Shown here: in pieces, positions 1-9,099 of the stretch
Numbering within the stretch: the first letter of the stretch is position 1
Layout: each line of letters starts with the position of its first letter
From: Hirudo medicinalis
Lineage: Eukaryota > Annelida > Clitellata > Hirudinida > Hirudinidae
Length of the DNA: 15,622 nt
Assembly: GCA_011800805.1 (NCBI GenBank)
Contig: MPNW01001155.1
Span: forward strand, 12,565 to 28,186
Reading direction: 5' to 3'
The notes under the pieces: generated by a model
Databases searched by the model: none
Told to the model about the DNA's origin: nothing
What the model saw: only the letters and a program-made list of their open reading frames with translations
Position numbers and translations under genes: made by a program

Positions 1-511
1 GGGAATATAATGAGCCTAAATTCGTTTAATTCTGTAAATGTTTGATGTGAAATCAAGAACCGGCTGCATCACATCGCCTAGGCTTTTTAGCATTGGATTT
101 TCTCAACCGGCTAGCCTTATTCAAATCCTGTTAATGTTCGGAGAAGATATAAAACTCCAAAGGTACAGAAATTTCGAACGTTCATGGATCTCGCCGTTTA
201 TGAGATATGTAGAAGATATGATATTATTACTCTGCGTCAAATTCTGTAGCATGACTGGAGTTACTAATTCGATGAAGCAGATTTTAAATTAGCTTGTATG
301 TTTACTTATTAGAATGACGTCAACACTTGGTAGGTCTTCAGCGTCCTTACTGTTTATGTAGACTGAAGATAAAGAACTATCGAAAGCAGGACGCTTAATT
401 ATTGATGAGCCTCAGGTGGCCCCAGTCATCTTAGAGACAGAACATACTTTTGCCTAGTGAAGGCGCCAGTCGCAGGAACCATGGAATTCTAGATATAGCA
501 TCAGGAACAAC

Positions 512-536
512 ATAAAAGCCAACCATTACCGATTAG
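512..536 (+). repeat. 25-bp direct repeat, copy 1
   Basis: ATAAAAGCCAACCATTACCG followed by ATTAG. The partner copy starts 731 bp downstream at 1243 and differs at one base. Confidence 0.9.
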
Positions 537-764
537 TACTAAGAAACTCCTACCATGGAGCGTACCGATAGAGAATCATCAGAGGAGTGCCCCAGTCACC
601 GAACGTTTCGGCCCAAACTCCTTACGTTCTCTGGGGGTGGGCCATACCCGTTTGATCAGGCGGGTGTCCTTGTAGGTTATTACCCTACGTTACCCATCTT
701 CATAACATTACCCATTATATGGTTATCGACTAAAGACTCGCGGCGACCTTTGCACATGGACACC

Positions 765-789
765 ATATAACGCAAACTGAGCGTTATAT
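765..789. repeat. Perfect 9-bp inverted repeat with 7-bp loop
   Basis: ATATAACGC, loop AAACTGA, then GCGTTATAT, within the CpG-dense core of the left block. Confidence 0.85.
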
Positions 790-1242
790 TTTCTTTGTAG
801 CGGTCCGCTTTCACTGAAAATTACGCTCACCGACCGCGCGCATATGTCGCATTAAACGCTCATTCGCGTTCTACGTCCTTTGCCAATGCGCGCTCCATCA
901 CCTCAACATCCAAAACGCACATCTTTCATTTCCTCGAGGGAACTCGATCCTAGCTCGTGGAAGGTCTTCCGTGAGGCCGGAAACTTGAACGCATTCGGAA
1001 CTGTGATGTGAATCCAGTCCGGTATCGTTCGGCGTTTTACCTGAATGCACAGCTGCACCAGCTCCACCTCCCCTTCGCATTTAGCTTTGCCTGGTGAATC
1101 TTAAGTCCCCTCTCAGACTGAAGCCTTTTGCAACACTCCCACCTGCTCACTGACACGCCATTCTCCGATGCGCATCCAAAAATCATGAATCTAATGGAAA
1201 TCCGGCCGTTAACCGTAGGGTCTTTGATGGGTCCGCCAGCAA

Positions 1243-1267
1243 ATAAAAGCCAACCATTACCGTTTAG
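1243..1267 (+). repeat. 25-bp direct repeat, copy 2
   Basis: ATAAAAGCCAACCATTACCG followed by TTTAG, at the right edge of the GC-richer block. Same orientation as copy 1. Confidence 0.9.
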
Positions 1268-1270
1268 ACC

Positions 1271-4200
1271 TATAGCTTAAGCATTAACAAACATTCTTTT
1301 GGAGTAAAACCAACGAAATTTTGTGTATGATAATTGTTTATTAGCAAAAAAAAATACCTCACTGTTGAAATAGTTTTGTTAATTGTTCTATGTTATGTGG
1401 TTCTGGGGACGCGGAGTTGGTGAGAAGTTGCAGCGAGTAGCTTGTTGTGATGAAGTTGTTGATAGAACTTTGTTGTATAAAGACTGTAGACAAATTCCTT
1501 ACAGTTGACTGTTAAATTCAGTTGTTTATTAAACTATTAACTGTTGTTTCCGTTTTCTTCTATAATTTTCAATACTCACAAATAATTTACATACAATTAA
1601 TTATAGTGATGTAATATAATTTTTTTAGATATTTTCATTCACGTTCTCATTAATTTGTTTGATATAATTATTTTGAAAGCAATTGGAAAATTTACGTGAA
1701 ATAAGATATTTAATATAATGATTAAGAGGACATAAATTTTTCTCTCCACGTAAGAAACGTTTTCAAATATTGAATTAATATTATAATGAGCGTCTCTTTT
1801 ATATGATAATCATTATCTTATAATGATGGTGACGGTAATGATGATATAATGCCATTATAAATTAAGTATTGTAATAATAATAGTTACTTTTTAATGCGCC
1901 ATTTGCATAGCTTCAGAGGAGCTTAATGATGTTTACATAATAAGATTCGCCGCAAAAAGTTATGAATTTTAAGTATAAAATCTATGACTTATTAGTTTTT
2001 AAATTTAAATGATGGACTAAATTTGTTTGTGTTTCGCGCCAATTTTACATTTTCGGGATTGTAAGAAAAACTGTTTATTTTACATGAGCCATCTTCGGGT
2101 TTATCACTCACAATGCTTATTATTAGCCTATTATTTACTTTAAATTTAATTATATTTTGATCTTCAAAACCGAGAGAAAAGAGTCTATAGGTTGTTAAAC
2201 AGAGTAACTCGACTTGATAGTCGAACTGGATGCAATTCTCAATTTTAGCCAAAACTACGGCAAATTTGAAGCCGAAAAAACGGTCGTGAAAAGATATATG
2301 TCTATGATGTCTGAGAATGAGTCCCTTAAGTTGTCAATAAATATTGATTTGAGGCTTAAAATGAATGGGATTTTTAATTTCGATTTAATTCACGCAACTC
2401 GCTATTATTTTTTTCTTTCCGTTCAAAAAAATCATGTTTAATACTGTTAAATATTCTATAAAGTCTCTTAAAAGTTTATTTGCATTGTGATTTACAACAT
2501 ATATCAATTTCCAAGTTTTAGGAGCCGCAATAAAGGATTATGTTTGATAAATCCGGTAGTAATGCATTTCAAACGGAGCAGACTTTGGAAAACGTTGCTA
2601 ATAATTAAACTCTTATTTTAATACATACATTACTGGTTTTGGTTATATCTTCTCAAATTTGATTTTGAATGTCGGCATAAACAATGGCACAGTCGCAGTT
2701 TATTTATGGCGTTCGGCAGCATATAGGTTAAACGGGAAAGGTGTTCCCAAGTCGCAGTTCGTGAAATGCATGTAGATTTGTCTTACAAAGCATTTCAATT
2801 CATTTCCACCCGATTGCATTTTAAGAACAACTTGTTACAATCATAGCACATTCCAAAACCCAAGCCTTGCTTACAATTTAAAGTTTCTCTGTGATTTAAT
2901 GAATTAGTTTGCACTACAACTTTTGAAGGTCAGAAATTCATGAATGACCTTATAAATATGCGATTCACTTAAAACTTGTGCATAGGATGATATTCTGATT
3001 CACAAATCTAAATAACCTTATGTAGATATTGGAACAATGTCATGTAATTTGTGTTTTTTACAAAACTGAACTTTGCAATCAGTCTTTATAGAAAGTAAAT
3101 GTGATCTAATTAAAAAAAAATAAAACAAATGCCTTGTTTAATCTGACTGATTTGTTTATTTAAAATGTTGGCTAGTGAATTCAAGTCTGCATTTGTGTTA
3201 GACATTTTCAAAGGTTGTAAAATCTTGCTAAATAGATCAGCATTATCTGATAAATATTTAAATTGTTTTCTTGTTATGGGAACCACACCTGAGTTTTTTG
3301 CGCGTTTATGTCACATAAACGAAGATGAATTGATTCAACGAATTCCAGGTACAACGAAAAGAGAAACAACCCGATACCGATGGACGAGTTCGCTGAAACG
3401 GTCCAATTGTAGGCACGGTTGACTCTTTCAAGATGTAAGATATTACGCAAAAGCCTGACATTCTAATAATTTAAACGCTTAGTTGTCAATACAACGTTCT
3501 CAACTCGAACTTAAAAATTCTCATTACTCAATGTGCTGGAATGACGGGGAAAGGCAAACTAAACAAGCAGACCTTAATCCTCTCCAGAAAACGAGTGATC
3601 CCTAAACTAGAAACTGACAGATACCCAAAACTACAAGAAAAAGATCAATGATTGCCGGCACTGTTTCAATTAAATGAGACTTTGTCAGACTTCAAGCATT
3701 AGAAGATACTAGAGCCCTAATAGCGATAAAACCTGAAGATATCTTAGGTGATTCAAGATATTTAATATGAAATATTTACACCAAATGTAACCAAGGTAAG
3801 GGGCTCCTGCCAATATTCCCTCGAATTTGGAATTTCACCCCATGTAAGGACCACCCTAATTTCCCTAGTAATGTATTTAAATATTACAAGGAATTACAAG
3901 ACTGGTTACATTAGGATGACACAGTTTCAACAGGTCATACTGAACTCCCCAGCTGGTGGGTTCCTCGTAATCCTCACAAAGAAGAACATTTATATTTCCG
4001 AACAGATTCAAACAGCCAATCTCTGTGAAGTCATTGAATATCATTCTTGTCTTGAGGTCGTGACATTCAACTCTCGAAACAATTTAAAGCAATAAAAAAA
4101 ACCACACACGCTTATGTATATATTGGACTGCTTGTAGAAATGCGACCACTGGATCTGAGCTAATTTCCATAGAAGGTTGTAATCATAATTTATGCACATG

Positions 4201-4278
4201 AATTAATAATGTCATTAAGCCACAAATTACTTCACAAATTCATATTCATCAGGAGAAAAAAGTTGCAGTCCATCCGAG
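1271..4278. other. AT-rich intergenic region, no supported gene
   Basis: About 3 kb downstream of RER1. Short open frames at 1992-2252 (minus), 2214-2441 (plus), 3165-3422 (plus) and 3871-4095 (plus) are unrecognised. The frame at 3871 is followed by AATAAA at 4092, and the one at 3165 has ordinary amino-acid composition, so either could be a stray exon. Neither has a family match or a splice partner I can show. No tRNA- or rRNA-like sequence was seen. Confidence 0.6.
4189..4194 (-). promoter_or_regulatory. Possible RER1 polyadenylation hexamer CATAAA
   Basis: CATAAA on the minus strand lies about 85 bases past the RER1 stop. It is a variant hexamer; I see no AATAAA or ATTAAA on the minus strand between 3860 and the stop. 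It is offered only as the best-placed candidate in AT-rich sequence. Confidence 0.2.
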
Positions 4279-4365
4279 CTACGAGCTAGACCTTCCTTTG
4301 TCTTGTTTCCTGCTGTACCTTACCTTCCCGTGACTGAACGGCAGATACTTGTACTTCATCATGTG
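4279..4365 (-). CDS. RER1: RER1 exon 6 (cytosolic C terminus and stop)
   Basis: The acceptor is TTTACAG (AG at 4367-4366), in phase 0. The 28 residues HMMKYKYLPFSHGKVRYS, then RKQDKGRSSS, match the family C terminus HMIKYRYIPFTHGKRRYRGK, and end at TAG (4281-4279). A GTAAGG donor-like hexamer follows the HGK codons inside the exon. Reading through it is what matches the family, so I treat it as coding. The basic tail faces the cytosol in Rer1 proteins. The last few serine-rich residues are species-specific. Confidence 0.95.
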   Translation of the reverse strand, partial: HMMKYKYLPFSHGKVRYSRKQDKGRSSS

Positions 4366-6797
4366 CTGTAAAGTAAACAATCCCATTTACCATACAACGT
4401 CGAACCAAAAATTAAAATTCAAAGAAAATGCGGTATTCACATGAAAAAAATTACTCGAACGAATCTGAAAAGCAATAACAAGCCAAACTTCAACCCCATA
4501 ACCATAACCATCTCAGTATCCATGTCATCTCCATCACATTTTCTGTGGACTTAAATCACAATCACTGTCACGAGCACCATACAAACCTTGATCTGCTTCT
4601 TCATGGTGACGAGGAAGAGGGTGATGAAGTAGACGACGAGTATCGGCCAGAACACGGGGATGTTCAGGAAGTCGAAGAATGTGCATGCAATTCCGACCAC
4701 GAGGGATTTGAAGGTGCTGTACCTTAACGGGTTGAAGTCAGTAGTTTGGTGAATGAAAGACTCGTTTGAGGAGTTTATTTCTTTAATTATTTTATATTAT
4801 TCACTTATTCCCAAAAAAACTGAAGAGTCAATTGACTCCGAAACAAATTTGTCTTAGTCGACGAAAGTACAAAGCGAACGAAAGAATGAATGAAGCTTTC
4901 CGGAAAAAATTATTCAGATAATTTACACATAAATAAAAATGCTGATTCCTTGTTATTTTACCATCAATTATCTAACCAAATAATATCTTAACTTGCATTA
5001 CACTCGTTTACTTATTAATTAAATAATTAATCAGCCTAGTGATACGAAAAAGGAAATCAATTGGGAGAGCATGTCCAACCGACCAGAACTTCAGTTCGGG
5101 CAGTTGCCTCATGAAGGGCCGAAATTCTTCATTGTTTTTGGTCGGCAGACTTGCTCCGTCTTCTACAAAATCAATAAAAAAAAATCAACAACAATCAACA
5201 TTCGTAATTTTTAAAATTGCAAAAAACTTCAATATCATAAAAAGAAACTTTAATTCTGAATTTTGTTGAAGCATACAACAATGCTAATTCCCTCAGAATT
5301 TAATCTCAGGATCCAATCAGCAAATTATATTTTAAATGCCTGTAAGTTAAACCTAACATAGACTTCAACAAATTAAGACAAACATAAAAGACTTGAAAAC
5401 CTTCATATTCTTGTAGGGCAGGATCCATCTTCGGAGTAAGAAAGGCAATGAACTGGTTCAGGATGAAGATCCCGACGGCATAGGTCACAATGTACCAGCC
5501 CTGGAAAAGTGTTTCGTAAAACTTTGCACTTGCTGGTTTGCTTGACAATTGCATTTGGCATTCACCAGGAAATTTAAGAGACACACAGTGCCCTAACATC
5601 CGCGAACGAAACATATCACAGCATGACAGCAGTTATTGGAGTCCCCCTCCTCATGGTTGCGGGCAAGACCATAAATTCAACAGATGTTTAAATCCATAAA
5701 TAGATTTAAGTTAAGCTTCATCATCAAGTTTACCAGAATAATATACAAAATGATTTATATCATCATCACACCCTTTGGGAAATGTTCACTTATCGATGCC
5801 AATGTAAAACAAAAACAAAATTATTGAATCCATTTGTTGACTTGTTTTGCACAAAGCCACGTGAGTCTGTAATCACAAGCTTAGGGCAACAACTTTCAAA
5901 ATCACTAATTAGCTGAACTAAATCCATAAAAAATGGACAAATTTAAGATGCTTGGCTTTGCATAATGACACTGACAACAACAACAACAACAACAACAACA
6001 AATGAAACTAAGCTAAGCTAGAAAAGGCCACAACTCAGTTAACAACGGCAACAATCGAGCGTCCACAGACCTGGAGAAGAAAAACGCGAATCAAGAAGAG
6101 GGCGCCCAACACGAACCAGACGATCCACCTCGGAATGACGTGGGGCGTGATTTGATCCAACATGTACTGGTGGTTCTGCACCATAAACAGAGGTTTAATA
6201 GAACAAATATTTCAATAATAATAATAACAATAATAATAATAATAATATGAATTTTAACAGCATTGTCAATGATGCTAGTAACAAAACACATTAATTTCAA
6301 TATCATCATGAAAAGCTAACATTAATGTCGGCAATATCCTAATAAGCACCTAATAACAACAAACGACAAGCGAATTTGATAATGAAGAATGCGTAAATGC
6401 GATTAATTTTACCACGGAATCCACTAATACTAGCTACTATTGATAATATAATAATTTATGGTGATAATTCATTTGCATGATGTCACATTTATTAGCTTAT
6501 AGACAACATTAATGTAATTCTAACTAAGAATAGTTAGAAAAATAAAAACTTTAAATATTGTTAGTAATAATATAATATTATGTATTTTAATATAATAATA
6601 AAAAGTAATAATATATTACTAATAACAAAATAATGTCATTATTTGAATTGTTCAAATTATAAATTGTTCCTTTATTAATTTAATTCATTTAATAACTAAC
6701 TAAAAAAAAGGTAAGGTTTTTAAGTACTAACATGTCTGAAAGACTTGAGAGAGTTGGAGAACACACCCTCTTCTCTGTTTGCACCATCTTCATACAT
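4279..6797 (-). CDS. RER1: RER1 gene, complete six-exon coding sequence (ER retention/retrieval receptor)
   Basis: Rer1 is a four-pass membrane protein of the early Golgi that returns escaped ER membrane proteins and unassembled subunits to the ER in COPI vesicles. Joining minus-strand segments 6797-6732, 6175-6071, 5500-5401, 5162-5084, 4722-4587 and 4365-4279 gives 573 bp: 190 aa plus a TAG stop, close to the roughly 196 aa of human RER1. All five introns (221-570 bp) are GT-AG and every phase matches. Landmarks in order are [51 protein letters not shown] and YLPFSHGK, each with an obvious counterpart in the family. Predicted membrane segments lie near residues 39-56, 58-79, 124-138 and 140-157. 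Recognition is strong from exon 2 to exon 6; exon 1 is less certain because the N terminus is poorly conserved. The gene is head-to-head with PACSIN. Confidence 0.95.
4587..4722 (-). CDS. RER1: RER1 exon 5 (third and fourth membrane segments)
   Basis: This 136-bp exon completes the split tryptophan and then encodes [20 protein letters not shown], followed by IPVFWPILVVYFITLFLVTM and KKQIK. It corresponds to the human block GILVAMVCTFFDAFNVPVFWPILVMYFIMLF..TMKRQIK and supplies membrane segments three and four. Using the acceptor TTAAG (AG at 4724-4723) gives FW plus exactly twelve residues to the conserved Cys, as in human. A second AG six bases downstream (GTACAG) would also stay in frame but lose the tryptophan. 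The donor GTTTGT begins at 4586 in phase 0. Confidence 0.95.
5084..5162 (-). CDS. RER1: RER1 exon 4 (cytosolic loop)
   Basis: Seventy-nine bases, entering in phase 1 and leaving in phase 2. The acceptor is TTTTGTAG (AG at 5164-5163). The product EDGASLPTKN, then [16 protein letters not shown], matches the human loop [26 protein letters not shown]. The end is set by protein continuity: the donor is GTCGGT (from 5083), splitting the tryptophan codon as TG|G. An alternative GT three bases further in (GTTGGA) breaks the frame into the next exon. The chosen donor has an unusual C at +3. Confidence 0.92.
5401..5500 (-). CDS. RER1: RER1 exon 3 (second membrane segment)
   Basis: One hundred bases: 33 codons plus the first base of a split glutamate codon. 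The acceptor is TTTTCCAG (AG at 5502-5501) and the donor GTTTTC begins at 5400. It encodes [20 protein letters not shown], then LTPKMDPALQEYE. This is almost residue for residue the family block [27 protein letters not shown], here the second membrane segment and the start of the acidic loop. The open frame runs past the exon on both sides into intron sequence. Those extensions have no family match and are shadows. Confidence 0.96.
5974..6002. repeat. (CAA)n microsatellite in RER1 intron 2
   Basis: About nine perfect CAA/ACA units; on the RER1 sense strand this reads TTG. It lies about 70 bp downstream of the exon 2 donor. Confidence 0.9.
6071..6175 (-). CDS. RER1: RER1 exon 2 (first membrane segment)
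   Basis: Thirty-five codons, phase 0 at both ends. The acceptor is TGCAG (AG at 6177-6176) and the donor GTCTGT begins at 6070. The product opens with [17 protein letters not shown], matching the family motif YQ.WLDKSTP....RW, and continues into the first transmembrane segment, IVWFVLGALFLIRVFLLQ. The final LLQ joins directly to GWYIV of the next exon, as in other animal Rer1 proteins. The LD and TP residues and the RW pair are conserved positions that make the identification firm. Confidence 0.94.
6214..6247. repeat. (AAT)n microsatellite in RER1 intron 1
   Basis: Around eleven AAT units with one AAC interruption, 40 bp upstream (in transcript sense) of the exon 2 acceptor. Confidence 0.9.
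6732..6797 (-). CDS. RER1: RER1 exon 1 (start codon, cytosolic N terminus)
   Basis: This exon would encode 22 residues, starting MYEDGANREEG and ending SLKSFRH. It was chosen because it opens with an ATG (6797-6795, G at -3) and ends at a good donor, GTTAGT (6731-6726). It is in phase 0, exactly what the next exon needs. The resulting N terminus is a little shorter than in human RER1, and the acidic opening followed by a basic stretch before the conserved LD.STPH-like motif fits the family. The residues themselves are too divergent to be decisive. A good acceptor (TTTAATTTTAG, AG at 6809-6808) lies 10 bp upstream of the ATG, so the true exon probably begins at 6807 after an intron in the 5' UTR. 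A different first exon cannot be excluded. Confidence 0.65.
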
Positions 6798-7310
6798 GTC
6801 GATTCTTCTAAAATTAAATGCTATTCATTCAATTATCTACTTAAGCTATGAGGCTTATTATTTTTTATTCATTAAAAGCAGTAGCATCAATGTCCTGAAT
6901 GTCAACTGTGTCTTTGAAACAGCTTTGCTTTCCCTCACAAACTTTCCAGAAAAATGAAATGATTTGTGTTTTTGCAATCAAATATGATTGAGCATTTTAT
7001 TAACAGGTAATTGTGCATAGAATTTTCACTTTAATGGAAGCCAATACAAATTTAAAATCATTACACTATTATTATTATTATTGTTATTAAGTTGAATCAT
7101 TAACTGTTAAAATATTCAATTATTATTTGTTACTCTTATCAGTCAGAAAGATACCGTCCAGAAGTCAAGAGAAACCATAACACCTTGTAAAAGTATAATT
7201 TCGTAAAATACCAACTGAATGAACTGAATCAAGAAATTGTAAAAAAAATTAAATGCAGTCCTAATAAACAATACTCTACAAAAACAACAAAACCATTAAA
7301 CTAACAGTTA

Positions 7311-7375
7311 ACGGTGCCCGACGAAAAACAACCAAATTCCGGCGAGTTTACACGTCGTTGCCCACAGAATTAAAA
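7311..7375. promoter_or_regulatory. CpG cluster, candidate promoter or 5' UTR exon
   Basis: About eight CpG dinucleotides fall in some 60 bp (ACGGTGCCCGACGA, CCGGCGAG, CACGTCGTTG) within DNA otherwise nearly free of CpG. It lies about 500 bp upstream of RER1 exon 1. Promoter or untranslated-exon function is inferred from composition and position only. Confidence 0.3.
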
Positions 7376-7790
7376 TCGAGACTTAATTTTGGTTTGGATT
7401 CTATTTGGTAGATACAATTATAATTATCGCTCATATAATTATGTAAAATAAAATTACTGTTTAATCAAACTTTATTTCGTCGATATCCACTTGGAAGTAA
7501 CTTAATTACCGAAATTCCTGTGGAACAATGTGGAATTAATAGGAAATGCTGAATAGAATCAAGCGTTTAACCTTGAACTTTTATTTTATCACAATTGATT
7601 GTTTCATTTCATATTAATTACTTTTATTTTTGCAATATTAAATAATAACAGTAATATTTAATTAATTACCTGCTATTCACTCTTTTTTTTTGTGAATAAT
7701 CACATGTTCAACAAGCGTTTTACCAAAAACATTACCCAGGAACTTAAAATTACATCTATAAATTTAAAACGTAAAGTTCAAATTCATTGT

Positions 7791-7882
7791 AACAAAGTTG
7801 ACTAAATAATATCAATTTAAGCGTTCGCATTGTGGTTTTTATCAGTCGCATCTGATAAAATTAGATTTAAGTTAACTTTGTT
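7791..7882. repeat. Long nested hairpin
   Basis: Outer arms are AACAAAGTTGACT (7791-7803) and AGTTAACTTTGTT (7870-7882), paired at 12 of 13 positions. A perfect inner hairpin is TTTTATCAG (7837-7845), loop TCGCAT, CTGATAAAA (7852-7860). Confidence 0.7.
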
Positions 7883-8728
7883 GAACATTGGTCTTGTTTA
7901 CATGCTTTAAGATCTTCTGAGTGTGATTAACGCTAGTAGATAGTTCAAGTCTTACATTGCAACTTTTTTATTTTGGATCTTTTAGCTGTCATTTTAGTTA
8001 TCAGTCGGTTATTTTCGGAATATAAATAACTTGCAAAAGTATGTTATATTCATTTGATTATAGAAAACATTAAACATATAACTTAATACATTATCATTAA
8101 ATAAACTACTTCTAATTATTTGATAAAAATTAACCTTGCTTACCTACTTGTTTTTTGAAAAAAATCAGGTTTGATCTAAGGCACAAATAACAATTTTTAA
8201 GACAGAAATGAAGAAATTTAAAAATGGTGAAGAAGTATTACGTAGCATGATCACTTCGTAGCAACTTAATTGGATAATTGATATCAAATATAAATGTTTA
8301 GTTGGATTCCTAAGAGTTTTTTTATCATGTTCACTTGTTTTCACATTTTGTGTGTTTGCATTAACATTAAGTTGACATTTTAAATTATTCCAATACATAA
8401 GGGTTCTTACTTTTAATAGTGGAAATCATTAGAGATTTTCAAAAAGAATTTTTTCCTAAATCTATTGGTGATATTTTTGGCTAATACTTGAGGCTTGAAT
8501 TTTTTCAAGCAACTGAAGGTCAGGTTTACCTCTAGTAAATTACTTGTAGATTTTATTTATTAATAGATTCTAACAAGTACATTTGTAATATTACTAAACT
8601 CATTAATGCACACATGTGTTATTTATCACATTAAAACATTTGTTTATTGTTTATATTTACATGCATGAAATAACAATGTGATAGCATGCTAACTTGGTTA
8701 ACAATGATGTTCTAATGATCTAACTGAC

Positions 8729-8798
8729 ATTGCTAGCACTGTCATTTAAATGTTTGCTGTTGGTCAGTCATCAAAACATTTAAGTGGTTGCATGCAAT
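8729..8798. repeat. Pre-miRNA-sized imperfect hairpin
   Basis: The arm CATTTAAATGTTT (8743-8755) pairs with AAACATTTAAGTG (8774-8786) around an 18-nt loop. Pairing continues outward with ATTGC..GCA (from 8729) against TGC..GCAAT (to 8798), with a small internal bulge. Confidence 0.6.
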
Positions 8799-8914
8799 TC
8801 TTGAACAATATATAAAATGTGGTTCAAACTTTGATCTTATCAGCTCAGCCTTTACAAACCAAAATTCAAATTTTAATCTGAAATCCACATGATCCAATAA
8901 TCTTCTTCGATTGT

Positions 8915-8966
8915 CATCATCATCTTAGTCATCTGAGGAAGTGAAATTTATTAATCATCATCATCA
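8915..8966. repeat. Short ATC-rich repeats
   Basis: TCATCATCATC units at two places about 45 bp apart, upstream of PACSIN exon 1. Confidence 0.6.
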
Positions 8967-9082
8967 CCAGTGCACCGTGATTTTAAATTGCAATGAACCA
9001 TAATATGGCCATTTGTAAAACTATGCAAAAAAATCTCGTTTATAAAATTCCTTCACTTGCAATTTTTATCCTTCGTACACAG

Positions 9083-9099
9083 CCAGACGAGCCAAGAAA
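9083..9099 (+). other. PACSIN 5' UTR segment with upstream splice acceptor
   Basis: Seventeen bases separate a candidate acceptor (pyrimidine-rich stretch ending TACACAG, AG at 9081-9082) from the ATG. This suggests at least one non-coding first exon and a promoter further left. I cannot place that exon. Confidence 0.5.

Larger units (their letters stand above)
1..1270. other. GC/CpG-richer block without a recognisable gene
   Basis: Base composition is visibly richer in G, C and CpG than the rest and changes sharply near 1270. Open frames of 60-84 codons occur on both strands (38-292, 555-770, 898-1080) but none has a family motif I recognise or convincing splice partners. It may be an old mobile element, a distant regulatory block, or part of a gene to the left. 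Confidence 0.5.
4366..6731 (-). other. RER1 introns 1-5
   Basis: Intron 1 is 6176-6731, intron 2 is 5501-6070, intron 3 is 5163-5400, intron 4 is 4723-5083 and intron 5 is 4366-4586. All are GT-AG. Intron 2 holds a short CAA array near 5974-6002 and intron 1 an AAT array near 6214-6247. Otherwise I see only AT-rich sequence with no ORF or RNA gene I can support. The RER1 introns carry far fewer simple repeats than the PACSIN introns. Confidence 0.85.
6810..9082. promoter_or_regulatory. Head-to-head intergenic region between RER1 and PACSIN
   Basis: The roughly 2.3 kb between RER1 exon 1 and the first visible PACSIN exon must hold 5' UTR exons and promoter sequence for at least one of them, since both visible first exons appear to begin at splice acceptors. 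It is AT-rich, with a CpG cluster at 7311-7375, repeated GATA-type motifs and two long hairpins. No TATA box can be assigned with confidence in such AT-rich DNA. Confidence 0.5.

Noticed and set aside
4308..4324. GTAAGG followed closely by TACAG inside RER1 exon 6 as a tiny intron
   Set aside because: It would be only 11 bases, far too short to splice, and reading through matches the family C terminus.
5306..5614. The 102-codon minus-strand frame as a separate intact protein
   Set aside because: Only its middle third is conserved; clear AG and GT splice sites bound that part, so it is RER1 exon 3 with intron read-through.
6745..6957. Plus-strand frame of 70 codons over RER1 exon 1
   Set aside because: It lies antisense to the proposed exon, has no ATG at its start and no recognisable motif.
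8493..8510. GCTTGAA-TTTT-TTCAAGC hairpin as a transcription terminator
   Set aside because: The window is eukaryotic nuclear DNA, so bacterial-type terminators do not apply; a short AT-rich stem is expected by chance.
8733..8755. Left arm of the hairpin as a miR-200/miR-8 or miR-29 family member
   Set aside because: Only part of the seed region is alike; the miR-8/200 product comes from the other arm and the remaining bases do not match.
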